Shown here piece after piece: positions 33,059-43,519 of a stretch of DNA of 64,000 nucleotides (within the stretch, counting starts at the first letter, position 1; each line of letters starts with the position of its first letter). Made by a program: the position numbers and the translations under genes. Source of the stretch: JBCBDX01 sp039822005. GTDB lineage: Bacteria; Pseudomonadota; Alphaproteobacteria; Rhizobiales; Rhizobiaceae. The stretch spans positions 62,001 to 126,000 of the forward strand of contig JBCBMZ010000009.1 of the NCBI GenBank assembly GCA_039822005.1. Direction: 5' to 3'. Below the pieces are notes generated by a model. It searched no databases. It saw only the letters and a program-made list of their open reading frames with translations, and was not told the origin of the DNA.

Positions 33059-34714
33059 CTAACTCCTCGGTATGCCCGCATGGGCCAAAGCGGTTGCCAT
33101 GCGCTTGCCAATTTCAAAATGCGCCGCCGGATGCGTCGCCAGGTAGCTGTCAACTGTAAACCCTGGCTGATGACTTAGTATTTCGCTTGCTACCTGCGCT
33201 GCGTCCTCTTCGCGACCCAGTTCCGACAGAGCGGCCAGCTTGACACGCATCGTCGAAGCATGGCGATTGTTCATCGACAGGGAACGGCTGGCCAGGTTCA
33301 GCGCTGTCTCATTTTCATGGTTTGCGAAATGTGCAGTGGCCGACAAGGAATCGTAGAAATAGCCAAGCGGGTCGATGGGCGACAAGAGGCGGGCATGATC
33401 GACATTTTTCACCGCTTCAGCCGACCGGTCCGCGAATGCGCAAAGCGCACCTTTCAAAAGCCATGCCAAGCCTTCGTTTGGATTGACATCGAGCGCGGCT
33501 TCGAACCTGTCACCGGCTGTTTCCAGATCACGGCGAAGATTGTTGAGTGCAAACCCGTCCATCGTAAGCGCCATTGGGCAGGTTGGATTGCCGTCAAGCG
33601 CGCGGGCTGTTGCATCAAATGCATTGGTGATGTCCCGTTGCGGATTGCTGGACCAGCCATTGGTCACGGCCAGGATGTACCATTTCGCCAACCAGGCAAG
33701 GAGTTCGCTTCGGCCTTTGGCGCGGTTGATCGCTTCTTCGAGCAAAGTTCTGGCTTTGGAGAAAGCGCTTAACGTATTGCGGTGCATGTAGCCGATCCCG
33801 GCCAAAAGCAGGCGGCGATTAGGGACATTGACTACGTCAGTGTTGCGAACCGCAGATATAGCTTCATGCACAACCGTCTCGCCTACCGCTTTGGTCACCT
33901 GGCCTGTCAGAGCACTGTTGAGATCGAAGATGCTTCCACGCTCTGTAGCAAATCGCCGTGTCCACAATATCTCGCCTGTGGCAGTTTCTATGAAATCCAA
34001 CTCGGCGATAATCTGACCGCTGCCCTCGCGAATGGTCCCGGTAACCACATAATCAGAACCAAGACTTTTGCGAATCTCTTCGGTGGTTACCTCGCGCTGA
34101 TCCAAGCGCCGGGCGGAAAGGTGCGAAATAACCGAAATCAGGCTCGAGCGGGCCAAAGAACGGCTGATGTCTTCTGCCACCCAGTCGCCAATGACGTTGC
34201 CGTCGCGGCCGCCGTTCAAAGACAGTAGCGGAAGAACTGCAATCGTCGGTGTGAATTTGAGCTGGTTCTTCTGGCGCATGGCAGATGGCTCAAGCGTCAC
34301 AAGAGCCTGTGCGTCGCGCTTTTGGTTGAGCCAGTTTTTAAACGCTGACTCTTGAACTTCAAAGTCCTCGAGGAATAGCCCGTCGCTCGGGAAGGAAAGG
34401 TGCTCAACGCGATCCAGCTTGACGCGAATGTCATGATTGTTGGTCTCGAAAAGCGCGTTGAAGTCTTCGCCCAGCGCCTTTCGCATGTCGGCCAACGTAC
34501 GGCGCAAAACACCTTTGGCGCGTTCAGTATCCAAAGTGCTGTCGCGCCAAAGTGTTTTCGCCAAAAAATCGCGCGAGCGCCGACCTTCTTTACCATCGAC
34601 CAGAAGCGCGATCATTGCTTTCTGCTTTTTGCCTGAGATGTCTACAGAACGCGCGCCGACGGCGCGCATGACGCAACATCCATATAAGCTAATCTGCAGT
34701 TTTGAGCGCGGCAT
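33059..34714 (-). CDS. SARP-like transcriptional regulator with TolB-like and TPR regions
   Basis: This is a 551-residue regulator. The N-terminal 100 residues form a winged-helix domain like that of SARP/BTAD proteins (KQKAMIALLVDGKEGRRSRD, then GVLRRTLADMRKALG). A middle part beginning TIAVLPLLSLNG resembles the TolB N-terminal/adenylate-cyclase-associated domain. The rest, from about 300, is made of helical repeats of TPR type. The architecture occurs widely in Hyphomicrobiales; ligands are unknown. The start follows an AGGAGG sequence. A divergent 69-residue gene lies 124 bp upstream. Confidence 0.8.
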   Translation of the reverse strand: MPRSKLQISLYGCCVMRAVGARSVDISGKKQKAMIALLVDGKEGRRSRDFLAKTLWRDSTLDTERAKGVLRRTLADMRKALGEDFNALFETNNHDIRVKLDRVEHLSFPSDGLFLEDFEVQESAFKNWLNQKRDAQALVTLEPSAMRQKNQLKFTPTIAVLPLLSLNGGRDGNVIGDWVAEDISRSLARSSLISVISHLSARRLDQREVTTEEIRKSLGSDYVVTGTIREGSGQIIAELDFIETATGEILWTRRFATERGSIFDLNSALTGQVTKAVGETVVHEAISAVRNTDVVNVPNRRLLLAGIGYMHRNTLSAFSKARTLLEEAINRAKGRSELLAWLAKWYILAVTNGWSSNPQRDITNAFDATARALDGNPTCPMALTMDGFALNNLRRDLETAGDRFEAALDVNPNEGLAWLLKGALCAFADRSAEAVKNVDHARLLSPIDPLGYFYDSLSATAHFANHENETALNLASRSLSMNNRHASTMRVKLAALSELGREEDAAQVASEILSHQPGFTVDSYLATHPAAHFEIGKRMATALAHAGIPRS

Positions 34715-34838
34715 CTGGCGACCTCCTGTAACAAACTATCAACAGGTGACCAAAGGTGGAAGCGCCTCACGTTTTTCTCACGCAACGGTGGAAGGTTTCT
34801 CATGCCGTAAATGCTTCAGGCAGGGTATTATAAATCCC

Positions 34839-35048
34839 ATGCAACTTCAACAATTGCCTTGTGACGACGGCTTTCAAAGCGAAACGGGTGTGCGTGATGT
34901 TCCCGACTTCTACCACCGTTGGGATGAACTGCGCGAACGTATCGTACCGGCGCTGGAGCGCAAGTCAGAACTCGATCTTGAGCAGCGCGAAATCCTTTAT
35001 TGGCTCATTCAAACGGTCGATCGCATCGGTGAAAACGACATCGGCTAG
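34839..35048 (+). CDS. Small hypothetical protein (69 aa)
   Basis: This is a short acidic protein starting MQLQQLPCDDGFQ and ending ILYWLIQTVDRIGENDIG. It is helical and contains a WDELRERIVPALERKSELDLEQ stretch, suggesting a two-helix bundle. It is divergent from the SARP-like regulator. I do not recognise a family, but the codon usage and the clean start upstream of the helix pattern look like a real gene. A longer frame reaching back to 34437 would overlap the regulator and is not credible. Confidence 0.5.
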   Translation: MQLQQLPCDDGFQSETGVRDVPDFYHRWDELRERIVPALERKSELDLEQREILYWLIQTVDRIGENDIG

Positions 35049-35218
35049 TCCAACTGTGGCTAGTGCAAATGTTTGTCTGCTGCCGCCTGTCGATGCTTCC
35101 CGTTTCCTTCGCGCACCTGTGAGCCTACCACGGCACCAACCGGGCAAGGGCTCTTAGACCAGTTTCATCGGTGAAGCCGGCAAGGTGGTTCCAGTTCATG
35201 GCAGGAACACTTGAGCGA

Positions 35219-36925
<1,707 letters not shown>

Positions 36926-36928
36926 GGT

Positions 36929-37846
36929 CTATTGCAGCCTCGGGTTCAGCGCATCTCGCAGCCAGTCGCCCAGCAAGTTCACAGCCAGCGCGAGCGACAG
37001 AAGCGCCATGGCGGGGAAGAACAGGATCCACCATTCGCCGGAGAACAAGAAACCTTGGCCAATGCGGATGAGTGTGCCCAGCGACGGTTGTGTTGGCGGC
37101 GCACCAACGCCAAGAAAGGACAGTGTCGCTTCCGCGATAATGGCTAATGCGAGCGAGATCGTCGCGATGACCAAGACCGGTGACAAGGTATTGGGTAGAA
37201 TGTGCTTGATCATAATGGTGAATGGCGACCGCCCGATCAGTCTTGCGGCTTGGACATATTCCTTGTTCTTTTCCACCAATGTTGAGCCGCGCACGACACG
37301 TGCAAAATTCACCCAGTCAGACAGGCCGATAGCCAAAATCAACACCCAAATGGCAACTTCATCGCGCATTGAAGGTGGGGTGATGCCTTTGGCGATGCCG
37401 AAGATCAAAAGTGCCACAAGGATCGATGGAAATGTCAATTGGATGTCGGCGATGCGCATGATGACCGCATCCGTTCGTCCGCCAATGTAGCCTGAGATGA
37501 GGCCAAGTGTGACGCCCAGTACCAAGGCGAACAACACCGCCGAAAAGCCCACAAACAGCGAGATACGCATGCCATAGAGGATCGTTGCATAGACATCGCG
37601 GCCCTGATCATCGGTTCCCATGATGAAGCTTTCACCAGTGAACTGGTTCGGCTGCATCGGTTTGGAAAAGCCGTTCATCAGGTTGAGTGATGCCGGGTCG
37701 AACGGATTTTGGGTGGTAATTAAAGGCGCTAACAGTGCGACGCCAATCAGCAACACAGTTACGGCAAAGGCAACAATCGCCACCGGCGAGCGTTTGAATT
37801 GGTAGATCAGGTCGGAAGCGGCAAAATTGCGCAGGGCTTCAACCAT
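36929..37846 (-). CDS. Peptide ABC transporter permease, DppC-like
   Basis: This is a permease of 305 residues with an N-terminal OppC-type membrane segment (PVAIVAFAVTVLLIGVALLA), the OppC hallmark MGTDDQGRDVYATILYG, and the EAA loop QAARLIGRSPFTIMIKHILP. It forms a heterodimeric channel with the DppB-like protein. The gene ends four bases before the ATPase gene and begins two bases after the DppB gene. Confidence 0.92.
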   Translation of the reverse strand: MVEALRNFAASDLIYQFKRSPVAIVAFAVTVLLIGVALLAPLITTQNPFDPASLNLMNGFSKPMQPNQFTGESFIMGTDDQGRDVYATILYGMRISLFVGFSAVLFALVLGVTLGLISGYIGGRTDAVIMRIADIQLTFPSILVALLIFGIAKGITPPSMRDEVAIWVLILAIGLSDWVNFARVVRGSTLVEKNKEYVQAARLIGRSPFTIMIKHILPNTLSPVLVIATISLALAIIAEATLSFLGVGAPPTQPSLGTLIRIGQGFLFSGEWWILFFPAMALLSLALAVNLLGDWLRDALNPRLQ

Positions 37847-37847
37847 T

Positions 37848-38831
37848 TCAGTGTCCCCCGGCGGCTGATGCGCGCAAACGCGGATCGATGAAGAAATAGA
37901 GCAGATCCACCGCCAAATTGATCAGTACAAACATGACCGAGATCAGCATCAGGTATGATGCCATCACTGGTATATCGACGAACTGAATGGCGTTGATAAA
38001 TAGAAGGCCGACACCGGGCCATTGGAAGACCGTTTCGGTGATAATGGCGAAAGCGATAATGGAACCAAGTTGCAAACCGGTGATCGTGATAACCGGTACC
38101 ATCGTGTTTTTCAGCGCGTGGCGGTAGTTGACCGTCCTCTCCGGCAGGCCGCGGGCTCGGGCAAACTTAACGTAGTCCGTGCGCAGCACTTCCAGCATTT
38201 CAGATCTTACCAAGCGCATGATCAGCGTCATTTGGTAGAGGCCCAGCGTGATCGCGGGAAGGATCAGCGCTTTAAGGCCGCTTTCAGTTAAAAAACCAGT
38301 TGACCACCAGCCAATCTTGACCGTCTCCCCACGCCCGAAACTTGGCAACCACCCCAGTTCCACCGCAAAAACGTAGATCAAGAGAATGCCAATGAGGAAG
38401 GTCGGAAGCGACACGCCGATCAGTGACGTTGTCATGATGATGTTCGATAACCAACCATTGCGATTGATCGCCGTGTAGACGCCTAAACCAATGCCTAAGA
38501 CGACGGCAAACAGCGCGGATACAGCTGCCAGTTCAAGGGTCGCGGGCGCGCGTTCGGCAATGATTTCCGCGACAGGTCGGCCCTGCCGATAAGACACGCC
38601 GAAATTGCCTTCGACAACGATCCCTTTGAGGAAATTGAAATATTGAACAGGGAAAGGTTGGTCGAGTCCAAGTTGCGTGCGCACGCGCTCAATGTCTTCT
38701 ATGGTTCGTTCCTGCCCCAGAAGATTGTCGACCGGATCGCCGACAAAGCGGAACAGAGAAAACGCGACAAGGCCCACCGCGAGCAAAACGAAAATCGACT
38801 GTAGCACCCGTCGAAAAATGTAACTCAGCAA
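37848..38831 (-). CDS. Peptide ABC transporter permease, DppB-like
   Basis: This is a permease of 327 residues: SYIFRRVLQSIFVLLAVGLVAF at the N-terminus, FGVSYRQGRPVAEIIAERAPATLELA in the middle, and the EAA-like loop TDYVKFARARGLPERTVNYRHALKN. I choose a TTG start at 38831 preceded by GGGGA; the frame opens at 38864 but that leader is not family-like. It is separated from the upstream binding-protein gene by a terminator-like hairpin. Confidence 0.9.
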   Translation of the reverse strand: MLSYIFRRVLQSIFVLLAVGLVAFSLFRFVGDPVDNLLGQERTIEDIERVRTQLGLDQPFPVQYFNFLKGIVVEGNFGVSYRQGRPVAEIIAERAPATLELAAVSALFAVVLGIGLGVYTAINRNGWLSNIIMTTSLIGVSLPTFLIGILLIYVFAVELGWLPSFGRGETVKIGWWSTGFLTESGLKALILPAITLGLYQMTLIMRLVRSEMLEVLRTDYVKFARARGLPERTVNYRHALKNTMVPVITITGLQLGSIIAFAIITETVFQWPGVGLLFINAIQFVDIPVMASYLMLISVMFVLINLAVDLLYFFIDPRLRASAAGGH

Positions 38832-38920
38832 AACGCAATCCCCGCAACGAAACGCCGACAACAATCACGGGCGATTGCCACGCGATGCGTGCAGACTGCG
38901 CATTAACTCAATGAGATTCA

Positions 38921-38955
38921 ATCGAAAAATCGCGGCAGGGCGAGGCTGCCGCGAT
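38921..38955 (-). terminator. Terminator-like hairpin between binding protein and permease genes
   Basis: ATCGCGGCAG (38929-38938) pairs perfectly with CTGCCGCGAT (38946-38955). On the minus strand it is followed by TTTTCG. It probably stops part of the transcripts after the binding-protein gene, so that less permease than binding protein is made. Confidence 0.65.
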
Positions 38956-38974
38956 ATTTGTTCTCAACGCGACG

Positions 38975-40537
38975 TCAGCCCTTGGTCACCCAACGCAGGA
39001 TGAAGAAGTTATCGGGGCGCTGTGTAAGCTCCACACCTTCAGCGACACCCCACAAAAGCGGCTGAATATACATGGGAACATATGCGTGTTGATCCTGAAG
39101 GATTTGAGCGACCTCATCGAGCATCTCTTGGCGCTTTGCATCGTCAATTTCTGACTGGATCATGGGCAGCAACTCATCGACCCTTGCATCGGAAAAACCG
39201 CCAAAGTTCCATGAACCCAACCGACGGTCTGGATCGGGGGTATGGGCCAGGAAGCGGATCGGATGCTCGGCGTCGAAAGTGCCCGGCGACCAACCCAACA
39301 GATACATGTCGAAATTATCTTCGCGCAATTCGGGCCAATAGTTTCTGACGGGCATGGCATCGAGTTCTGCGGTGATGCCAATCTGTGCCAACATCGAGAC
39401 GGCTGCCTGACAGACGCTTTCGTCGTTCAAGTATCGATCATTGGGACATTTTAGCCCGAACGAGAAACCATCAGGGTAACCGGCCTCGGCCAGTAGTGCT
39501 TTGGCACCATCGGCATCGAATGGAGGGCGGTCGGTAAGCGAAGGCGTGTAGCCGCGCATGGCGGGGCTGACGAGTTGGGAGGCAGGCTGAGCCGCGCCGC
39601 GCATGATCGTCTGAATGATCGCGTCGACATTGACGGCTTTGGCAACCGCCTCGCGCACGCGCACGTCTTTGAACGGGTTCGGCGAGCCTGCATTGTCGGT
39701 GTATTTGACGCTGTCATGGTCATGGGCAAAGCCGAACATGATGACGCGCGCTTCGATGCCTTCAATGACGGTGACGCCATCGCGTGCCTTGATGCGCTCC
39801 ACATCCTGGATCGGAACAGGATTGATCATGTCCACTTCACCGGAAAGCAATGCAGCAACCGCGGTGGCGTTGTTTTGTACCGGCGTAAACTCGGCGCGGG
39901 TGATGTTGTGTTCAATGTCACCCCACCAACCGTCAAATGGTTCCAAAACAGTCAGCAGCCCCGGTTGGCGCTCGGCCAGTTGGAATGCGCCGGTACCATT
40001 GGCGTTCAGCGTTGCAAAATTCTCAGCGTCTTTCGCCGGCAATTGTACGTCATTTTCTGCCGCCCAGCCTGAATCCATGATCATGAAGTTGGCGATTGAA
40101 TCCGGGAATATCGGATTGGGTGCCTTGGTCAGGAAATCAATCGTGAAGTCGTCCACGACCTTCACTTCCGAAACTGGCGCGAACCACGATGCTGTGTCCG
40201 CACTTTCGCTGGATGCGCGCTCATACGAGAACATTACATCCTCGGCCGTGAACGCCTCGCCGCCATGGAACGTAACGTCCCGGCGCAAATTGAAACGCCA
40301 ACCGTCACTGCCAAGCGGTTCCCAGCTTTCGGCCAGCGCCGGCTCGATTGCCATGTCCTTGCCGCGCCGGACAAGCCCCTCGTAAACATTATTAAGGAAA
40401 CCAAGAACCGGTGCCGAGTTGACAGCGTGCGGGTCCATCGTTTGTGGGTCTGTTTGCGAAGCCCACTTAAAGGTTTCGGCTTGGGCAAAAGAGGCGCTGG
40501 CGGCTAAGGCCAACGCGGGTAAAAGTATTTTTCTCAT
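38975..40537 (-). CDS. Peptide/opine-type ABC substrate-binding protein 1
   Basis: This is a family 5 solute-binding protein (520 residues) with a signal peptide (MRKILLPALALAASASFAQA). Typical elements are TDPQTMDPHAVNSAPVLGFL, WRFNLRRDVTFHGGEAFTAED and LKCPNDRYLNDESVC. The start at 40537 follows GGGAG. It is paralogous to the next upstream gene, with shared phrases such as HCPNDRYINDEAIC there. Two binding proteins for one transporter suggest related but distinct ligands. Confidence 0.9.
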   Translation of the reverse strand: MRKILLPALALAASASFAQAETFKWASQTDPQTMDPHAVNSAPVLGFLNNVYEGLVRRGKDMAIEPALAESWEPLGSDGWRFNLRRDVTFHGGEAFTAEDVMFSYERASSESADTASWFAPVSEVKVVDDFTIDFLTKAPNPIFPDSIANFMIMDSGWAAENDVQLPAKDAENFATLNANGTGAFQLAERQPGLLTVLEPFDGWWGDIEHNITRAEFTPVQNNATAVAALLSGEVDMINPVPIQDVERIKARDGVTVIEGIEARVIMFGFAHDHDSVKYTDNAGSPNPFKDVRVREAVAKAVNVDAIIQTIMRGAAQPASQLVSPAMRGYTPSLTDRPPFDADGAKALLAEAGYPDGFSFGLKCPNDRYLNDESVCQAAVSMLAQIGITAELDAMPVRNYWPELREDNFDMYLLGWSPGTFDAEHPIRFLAHTPDPDRRLGSWNFGGFSDARVDELLPMIQSEIDDAKRQEMLDEVAQILQDQHAYVPMYIQPLLWGVAEGVELTQRPDNFFILRWVTKG

Positions 40538-40570
40538 GGGCTCCCTCACTGCGACAAAATGTCAATGAGC

Positions 40571-40606
40571 CATGAAAATAGGGTGGGCGCAATGAGCGCC
40601 CACCCT
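40571..40606 (-). terminator. Terminator-like hairpin between the two binding-protein genes
   Basis: AGGGTGGGCGC and GCGCCCACCCT form a perfect 11-bp stem around the loop AATGA. Read on the minus strand it is followed by ATTTTC. It stands between the two solute-binding protein genes and would give excess first product. Confidence 0.7.
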
Positions 40607-40622
40607 GCTGATCAAATTGTGA

Positions 40623-42215
40623 TCAATTGAATTGCAGGTATTTGAAGTGTGGCTGGTCTTCCGGTTGAACCGGGAAGTTGATGCCGTTCTTCATGCCCCA
40701 ATTCAGAACCTGATTGTGAACCGGCAGATATATCTGGTTTTCCTGAATAGCTGCCCAGATTTTCCCGATGGTTTCGTTCCGCTTATCGAGGTCAACTTCT
40801 GAACCCAGAGACTGGATCATCGCGTCGACTTCTGCATCTGAGAAACGTGAACCGTTCCACGAGCCGCGATCATCTGTTGTTGAGTGAACAAGGAAGTTGA
40901 AGACATATTCTGAGTCAAATGTCGGTACGCCCCAACCCAACATGTAGAAGTCTGTTTCTTTCTGCGAGATGAGCGGGAAGTGGTTCGCCTTGGTCTGCGC
41001 GACAAGGTTCACATCGATGCCGATCTGACCCATCATTCCCACAACGGCCAGGCAGATGGCTTCATCGTTGATGTAGCGGTCGTTCGGGCAGTGAAGTGTA
41101 ACTTCAAAGCCGTCACCATAGCCGGCGTCGGCCATTAACGCCTTTGCAGCGTCAACATCGGCTGCCGGATACGCGTCAAGCTCCTCGGTCCAGCCGTTTA
41201 CAAACGGCGGAATGATAACTCCGGTTGGCGCTGACTGGCCACGCATGACAACTTGCTGGATTGCATCGCGGTTGATCGCCAGGTTCATCGCCTGACGGAC
41301 ACGAATATCGGCGAAAGGATTGGCCCCTTCCACATTGTCATTTACAAGGTCGTCGTCAAAACCGTTCACGCCAAAGAAGATCGTGCGGTTCTGAGGCGCG
41401 TTCTCAACCTTCAATCCATCTGCGCTGGCCACGCGCTCCAAGTCCTGAACAGGCACGTCCTGGATGAGGTCGACTTCGCCGGAGAGGAGAGCTGCAACGC
41501 GAGTGGCAGCGTTTTGGATCGGTGTATATTCGATCCGTGTGATTTCCAAGGGGAAGGTGCCAATGCCCCAATAGTCTTCGTTGCTTTCCAGAACGGTGAG
41601 CGTATCAGGCTCACGGCTCACCAGTTTAAACGGGCCTGTGCCATTGGTATTTCTAACAGCAAACGTCTCTTCGCCGGCATCAAATTCCGCTGGAACTGTC
41701 ACATCATTGGCTTCTGCCCAACCCTTGTCCATCATGAAAAGGTTTGTCAGATTGCTCGGCAAGATCGGGTTCGGACCATCGGTTTCGATCTCCACGGTGT
41801 AGTCGTCGACCGCGCGTACGTCCGTGATCGTTACAATCAGCTCTTTCATGTTTGAGCTTTCTTGCTTGGCCCGCTCAAATGAGAAAACAACGTCCTCAGC
41901 CGTAAAGTCCTCGCCCCCGTGGAACTTCACGCCTTCGCGCAGCTTGAACACCCAAACATTTGGATTGTCAGGGGAGACGCCCCATCCGGTTGCCAGTGCC
42001 GGTGTTGGCTTGGCTTCCATATTGGGGGCGATAAGCGGTTCGTAGATCTGCTGCGCAAGCGCATGTGTTGGGCCTTCGTTTTGCGAATGTGGATCCAAGG
42101 TCAGCGAGTCGCCAGCGCGCGCCCACCGCAAGGTTTCTGCAGAAGCAAAAGTGCTGGCTCCGGCCAAGAGCGCGGCTGTGAGCAGTGCACCTGCGGCCTT
42201 CATTTTGGCAGTCAT
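40623..42215 (-). CDS. Peptide/opine-type ABC substrate-binding protein 2
   Basis: This is a family 5 solute-binding protein (530 residues). The start at 42215 follows GGGAG and gives a signal peptide ending AGASTFASAE. Elements are DSLTLDPHSQNEGPTHALAQ, VWVFKLREGVKFHGGEDFTAED and TLHCPNDRYINDEAIC. It is the first gene of the transporter operon, divergent from the LacI-type regulator. By its closeness to the regulator and enzymes it probably brings in the inducing substrate of the neighbouring oxidation genes. Confidence 0.9.
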   Translation of the reverse strand: MTAKMKAAGALLTAALLAGASTFASAETLRWARAGDSLTLDPHSQNEGPTHALAQQIYEPLIAPNMEAKPTPALATGWGVSPDNPNVWVFKLREGVKFHGGEDFTAEDVVFSFERAKQESSNMKELIVTITDVRAVDDYTVEIETDGPNPILPSNLTNLFMMDKGWAEANDVTVPAEFDAGEETFAVRNTNGTGPFKLVSREPDTLTVLESNEDYWGIGTFPLEITRIEYTPIQNAATRVAALLSGEVDLIQDVPVQDLERVASADGLKVENAPQNRTIFFGVNGFDDDLVNDNVEGANPFADIRVRQAMNLAINRDAIQQVVMRGQSAPTGVIIPPFVNGWTEELDAYPAADVDAAKALMADAGYGDGFEVTLHCPNDRYINDEAICLAVVGMMGQIGIDVNLVAQTKANHFPLISQKETDFYMLGWGVPTFDSEYVFNFLVHSTTDDRGSWNGSRFSDAEVDAMIQSLGSEVDLDKRNETIGKIWAAIQENQIYLPVHNQVLNWGMKNGINFPVQPEDQPHFKYLQFN

Positions 42216-42434
42216 GAATTTCTCCCTCATGTGAAGCTTGCCGGGATCGGCAAACGTGAAGAAAAGTCTAGACAAAGTGAAACGCGTGAATCCAGCGAAA
42301 AATTCGCAGCGGCGTTTTATCGCTGCCCCGAGTTATCAATGCGTTGTGCTCGGTTGTGAAATCGTTTTTGGCGCGCTTGACTTGTTTGTGACGGGGTTGC
42401 TTGTGTCGGCAGACCGCGGGTGAGGAGCAAATTA

Positions 42435-43427
42435 TTGGGCAAGGGGACAATTACATCGGCGGACGTGGCGCGGTTGGCCAAGGTTTCACAATCGGCGGTC
42501 AGTCGCACTTTTACGCCGGGCGCAAGCGTGTCGAAGTCCACCAAGGAACGTGTCTTGGCAGCGGCGGAGGAGTTGGGATACAGGCCCAATGCCTTGGCGC
42601 GCGCCATGATCAGCGGGCAATCGAAAATGATTGCCATGATGTTTGCCTATTTGGAAAACCAGTTTTACCCGGTTTTGTTGGAGCGTCTGTCACGTACGCT
42701 GCAAGAAAAGGGCTACCAACCACTTTTGTTCATGACCGAAACCGGCAATCAGGATGAGGTGGTCCGGCGCTTGCTTGATTATCAAGTGCAAGGCCTCGTC
42801 CTGGCGTCCGCAACGCTCTCGTCTGATCTGGCAAGTCGTTGCGGTGAGTTGGGTATTCCGGTTGTCCTACTCAACCGGGAAATTGATGATCCTGTTGCGA
42901 ACTGTGTCGCGTCCGACAATTTTGCCGGGGGGAAGCTGGTCGCCGAGCATTTCGTGAACACGGGACGCGAGAAAATAGCCTACATCGCCGGCGATGAAAA
43001 CTCGTCAACCAACAGGGACCGCGAAAAAGGTTTTCTCTCCGGTCTCTCACCTCATGGTTTGAAACTTCATGCCCGTGCCTGCGGAAACTACTACCATGAT
43101 CAAGCCGCCAGTGTTGCGGCATCGATGTTGGGCGCTTCAGATTTGCCCGATGCGATCTTCGTTGCAAACGATTACATGGCCTTTGCTGTTATCGATGTCA
43201 TTCGTACGCGATTTGGACTGCGTGTCCCCGAGGACATTGCAGTTGCAGGCTATGATGATGTGCCAGAAGCTGCGTGGGGGCCTTACCAATTAACGACCGT
43301 GCGGCAATCAACAGAAGCCATGAGCGAAAATGCTGTCATGCTGCTCACCGAACAAATTGATGGCAAGCGTGTTGAGGCCAGAACGATCCGCCTTCCCGCG
43401 CAACTGATTGTTCGCACGTCAGCTTAG
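42435..43427 (+). CDS. LacI family transcriptional regulator
   Basis: This is a 330-residue repressor with an N-terminal helix-turn-helix (TSADVARLAKVSQSAVSRTF) and the hinge LGYRPNALARAMISGQS. The periplasmic-binding-like sensor domain includes VLLNREIDDPVANCVASDN and AVAGYDDVPEAAWGPYQLTT. I choose a TTG at 42435, well spaced from GAGGAG; a GTG at 42420 is possible. It is divergent from the binding-protein operon and is followed by hisD-like enzyme genes with a palindrome between them, so it likely controls both sides. Confidence 0.9.
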   Translation: MGKGTITSADVARLAKVSQSAVSRTFTPGASVSKSTKERVLAAAEELGYRPNALARAMISGQSKMIAMMFAYLENQFYPVLLERLSRTLQEKGYQPLLFMTETGNQDEVVRRLLDYQVQGLVLASATLSSDLASRCGELGIPVVLLNREIDDPVANCVASDNFAGGKLVAEHFVNTGREKIAYIAGDENSSTNRDREKGFLSGLSPHGLKLHARACGNYYHDQAASVAASMLGASDLPDAIFVANDYMAFAVIDVIRTRFGLRVPEDIAVAGYDDVPEAAWGPYQLTTVRQSTEAMSENAVMLLTEQIDGKRVEARTIRLPAQLIVRTSA

Positions 43428-43462
43428 GTTCAGCCTAATTGGAAGACTTCTTCGCAATCTGA

Positions 43463-43478
43463 TTGCATACGAATGCAA
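43463..43478. promoter_or_regulatory. Candidate LacI-type operator
   Basis: The 16-bp sequence TTGCATACGAATGCAA has perfect 6-base arms around ACGA with a central CG. This is the usual form of LacI-family operators. It lies 41 bases before the start of the histidinol-dehydrogenase-like gene and directly after the regulator gene. Confidence 0.55.
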
Positions 43479-43519
43479 ATCATGTTTAGTCCTTCAACGG
43501 CAGCTTTTAGGAGAGTGCG

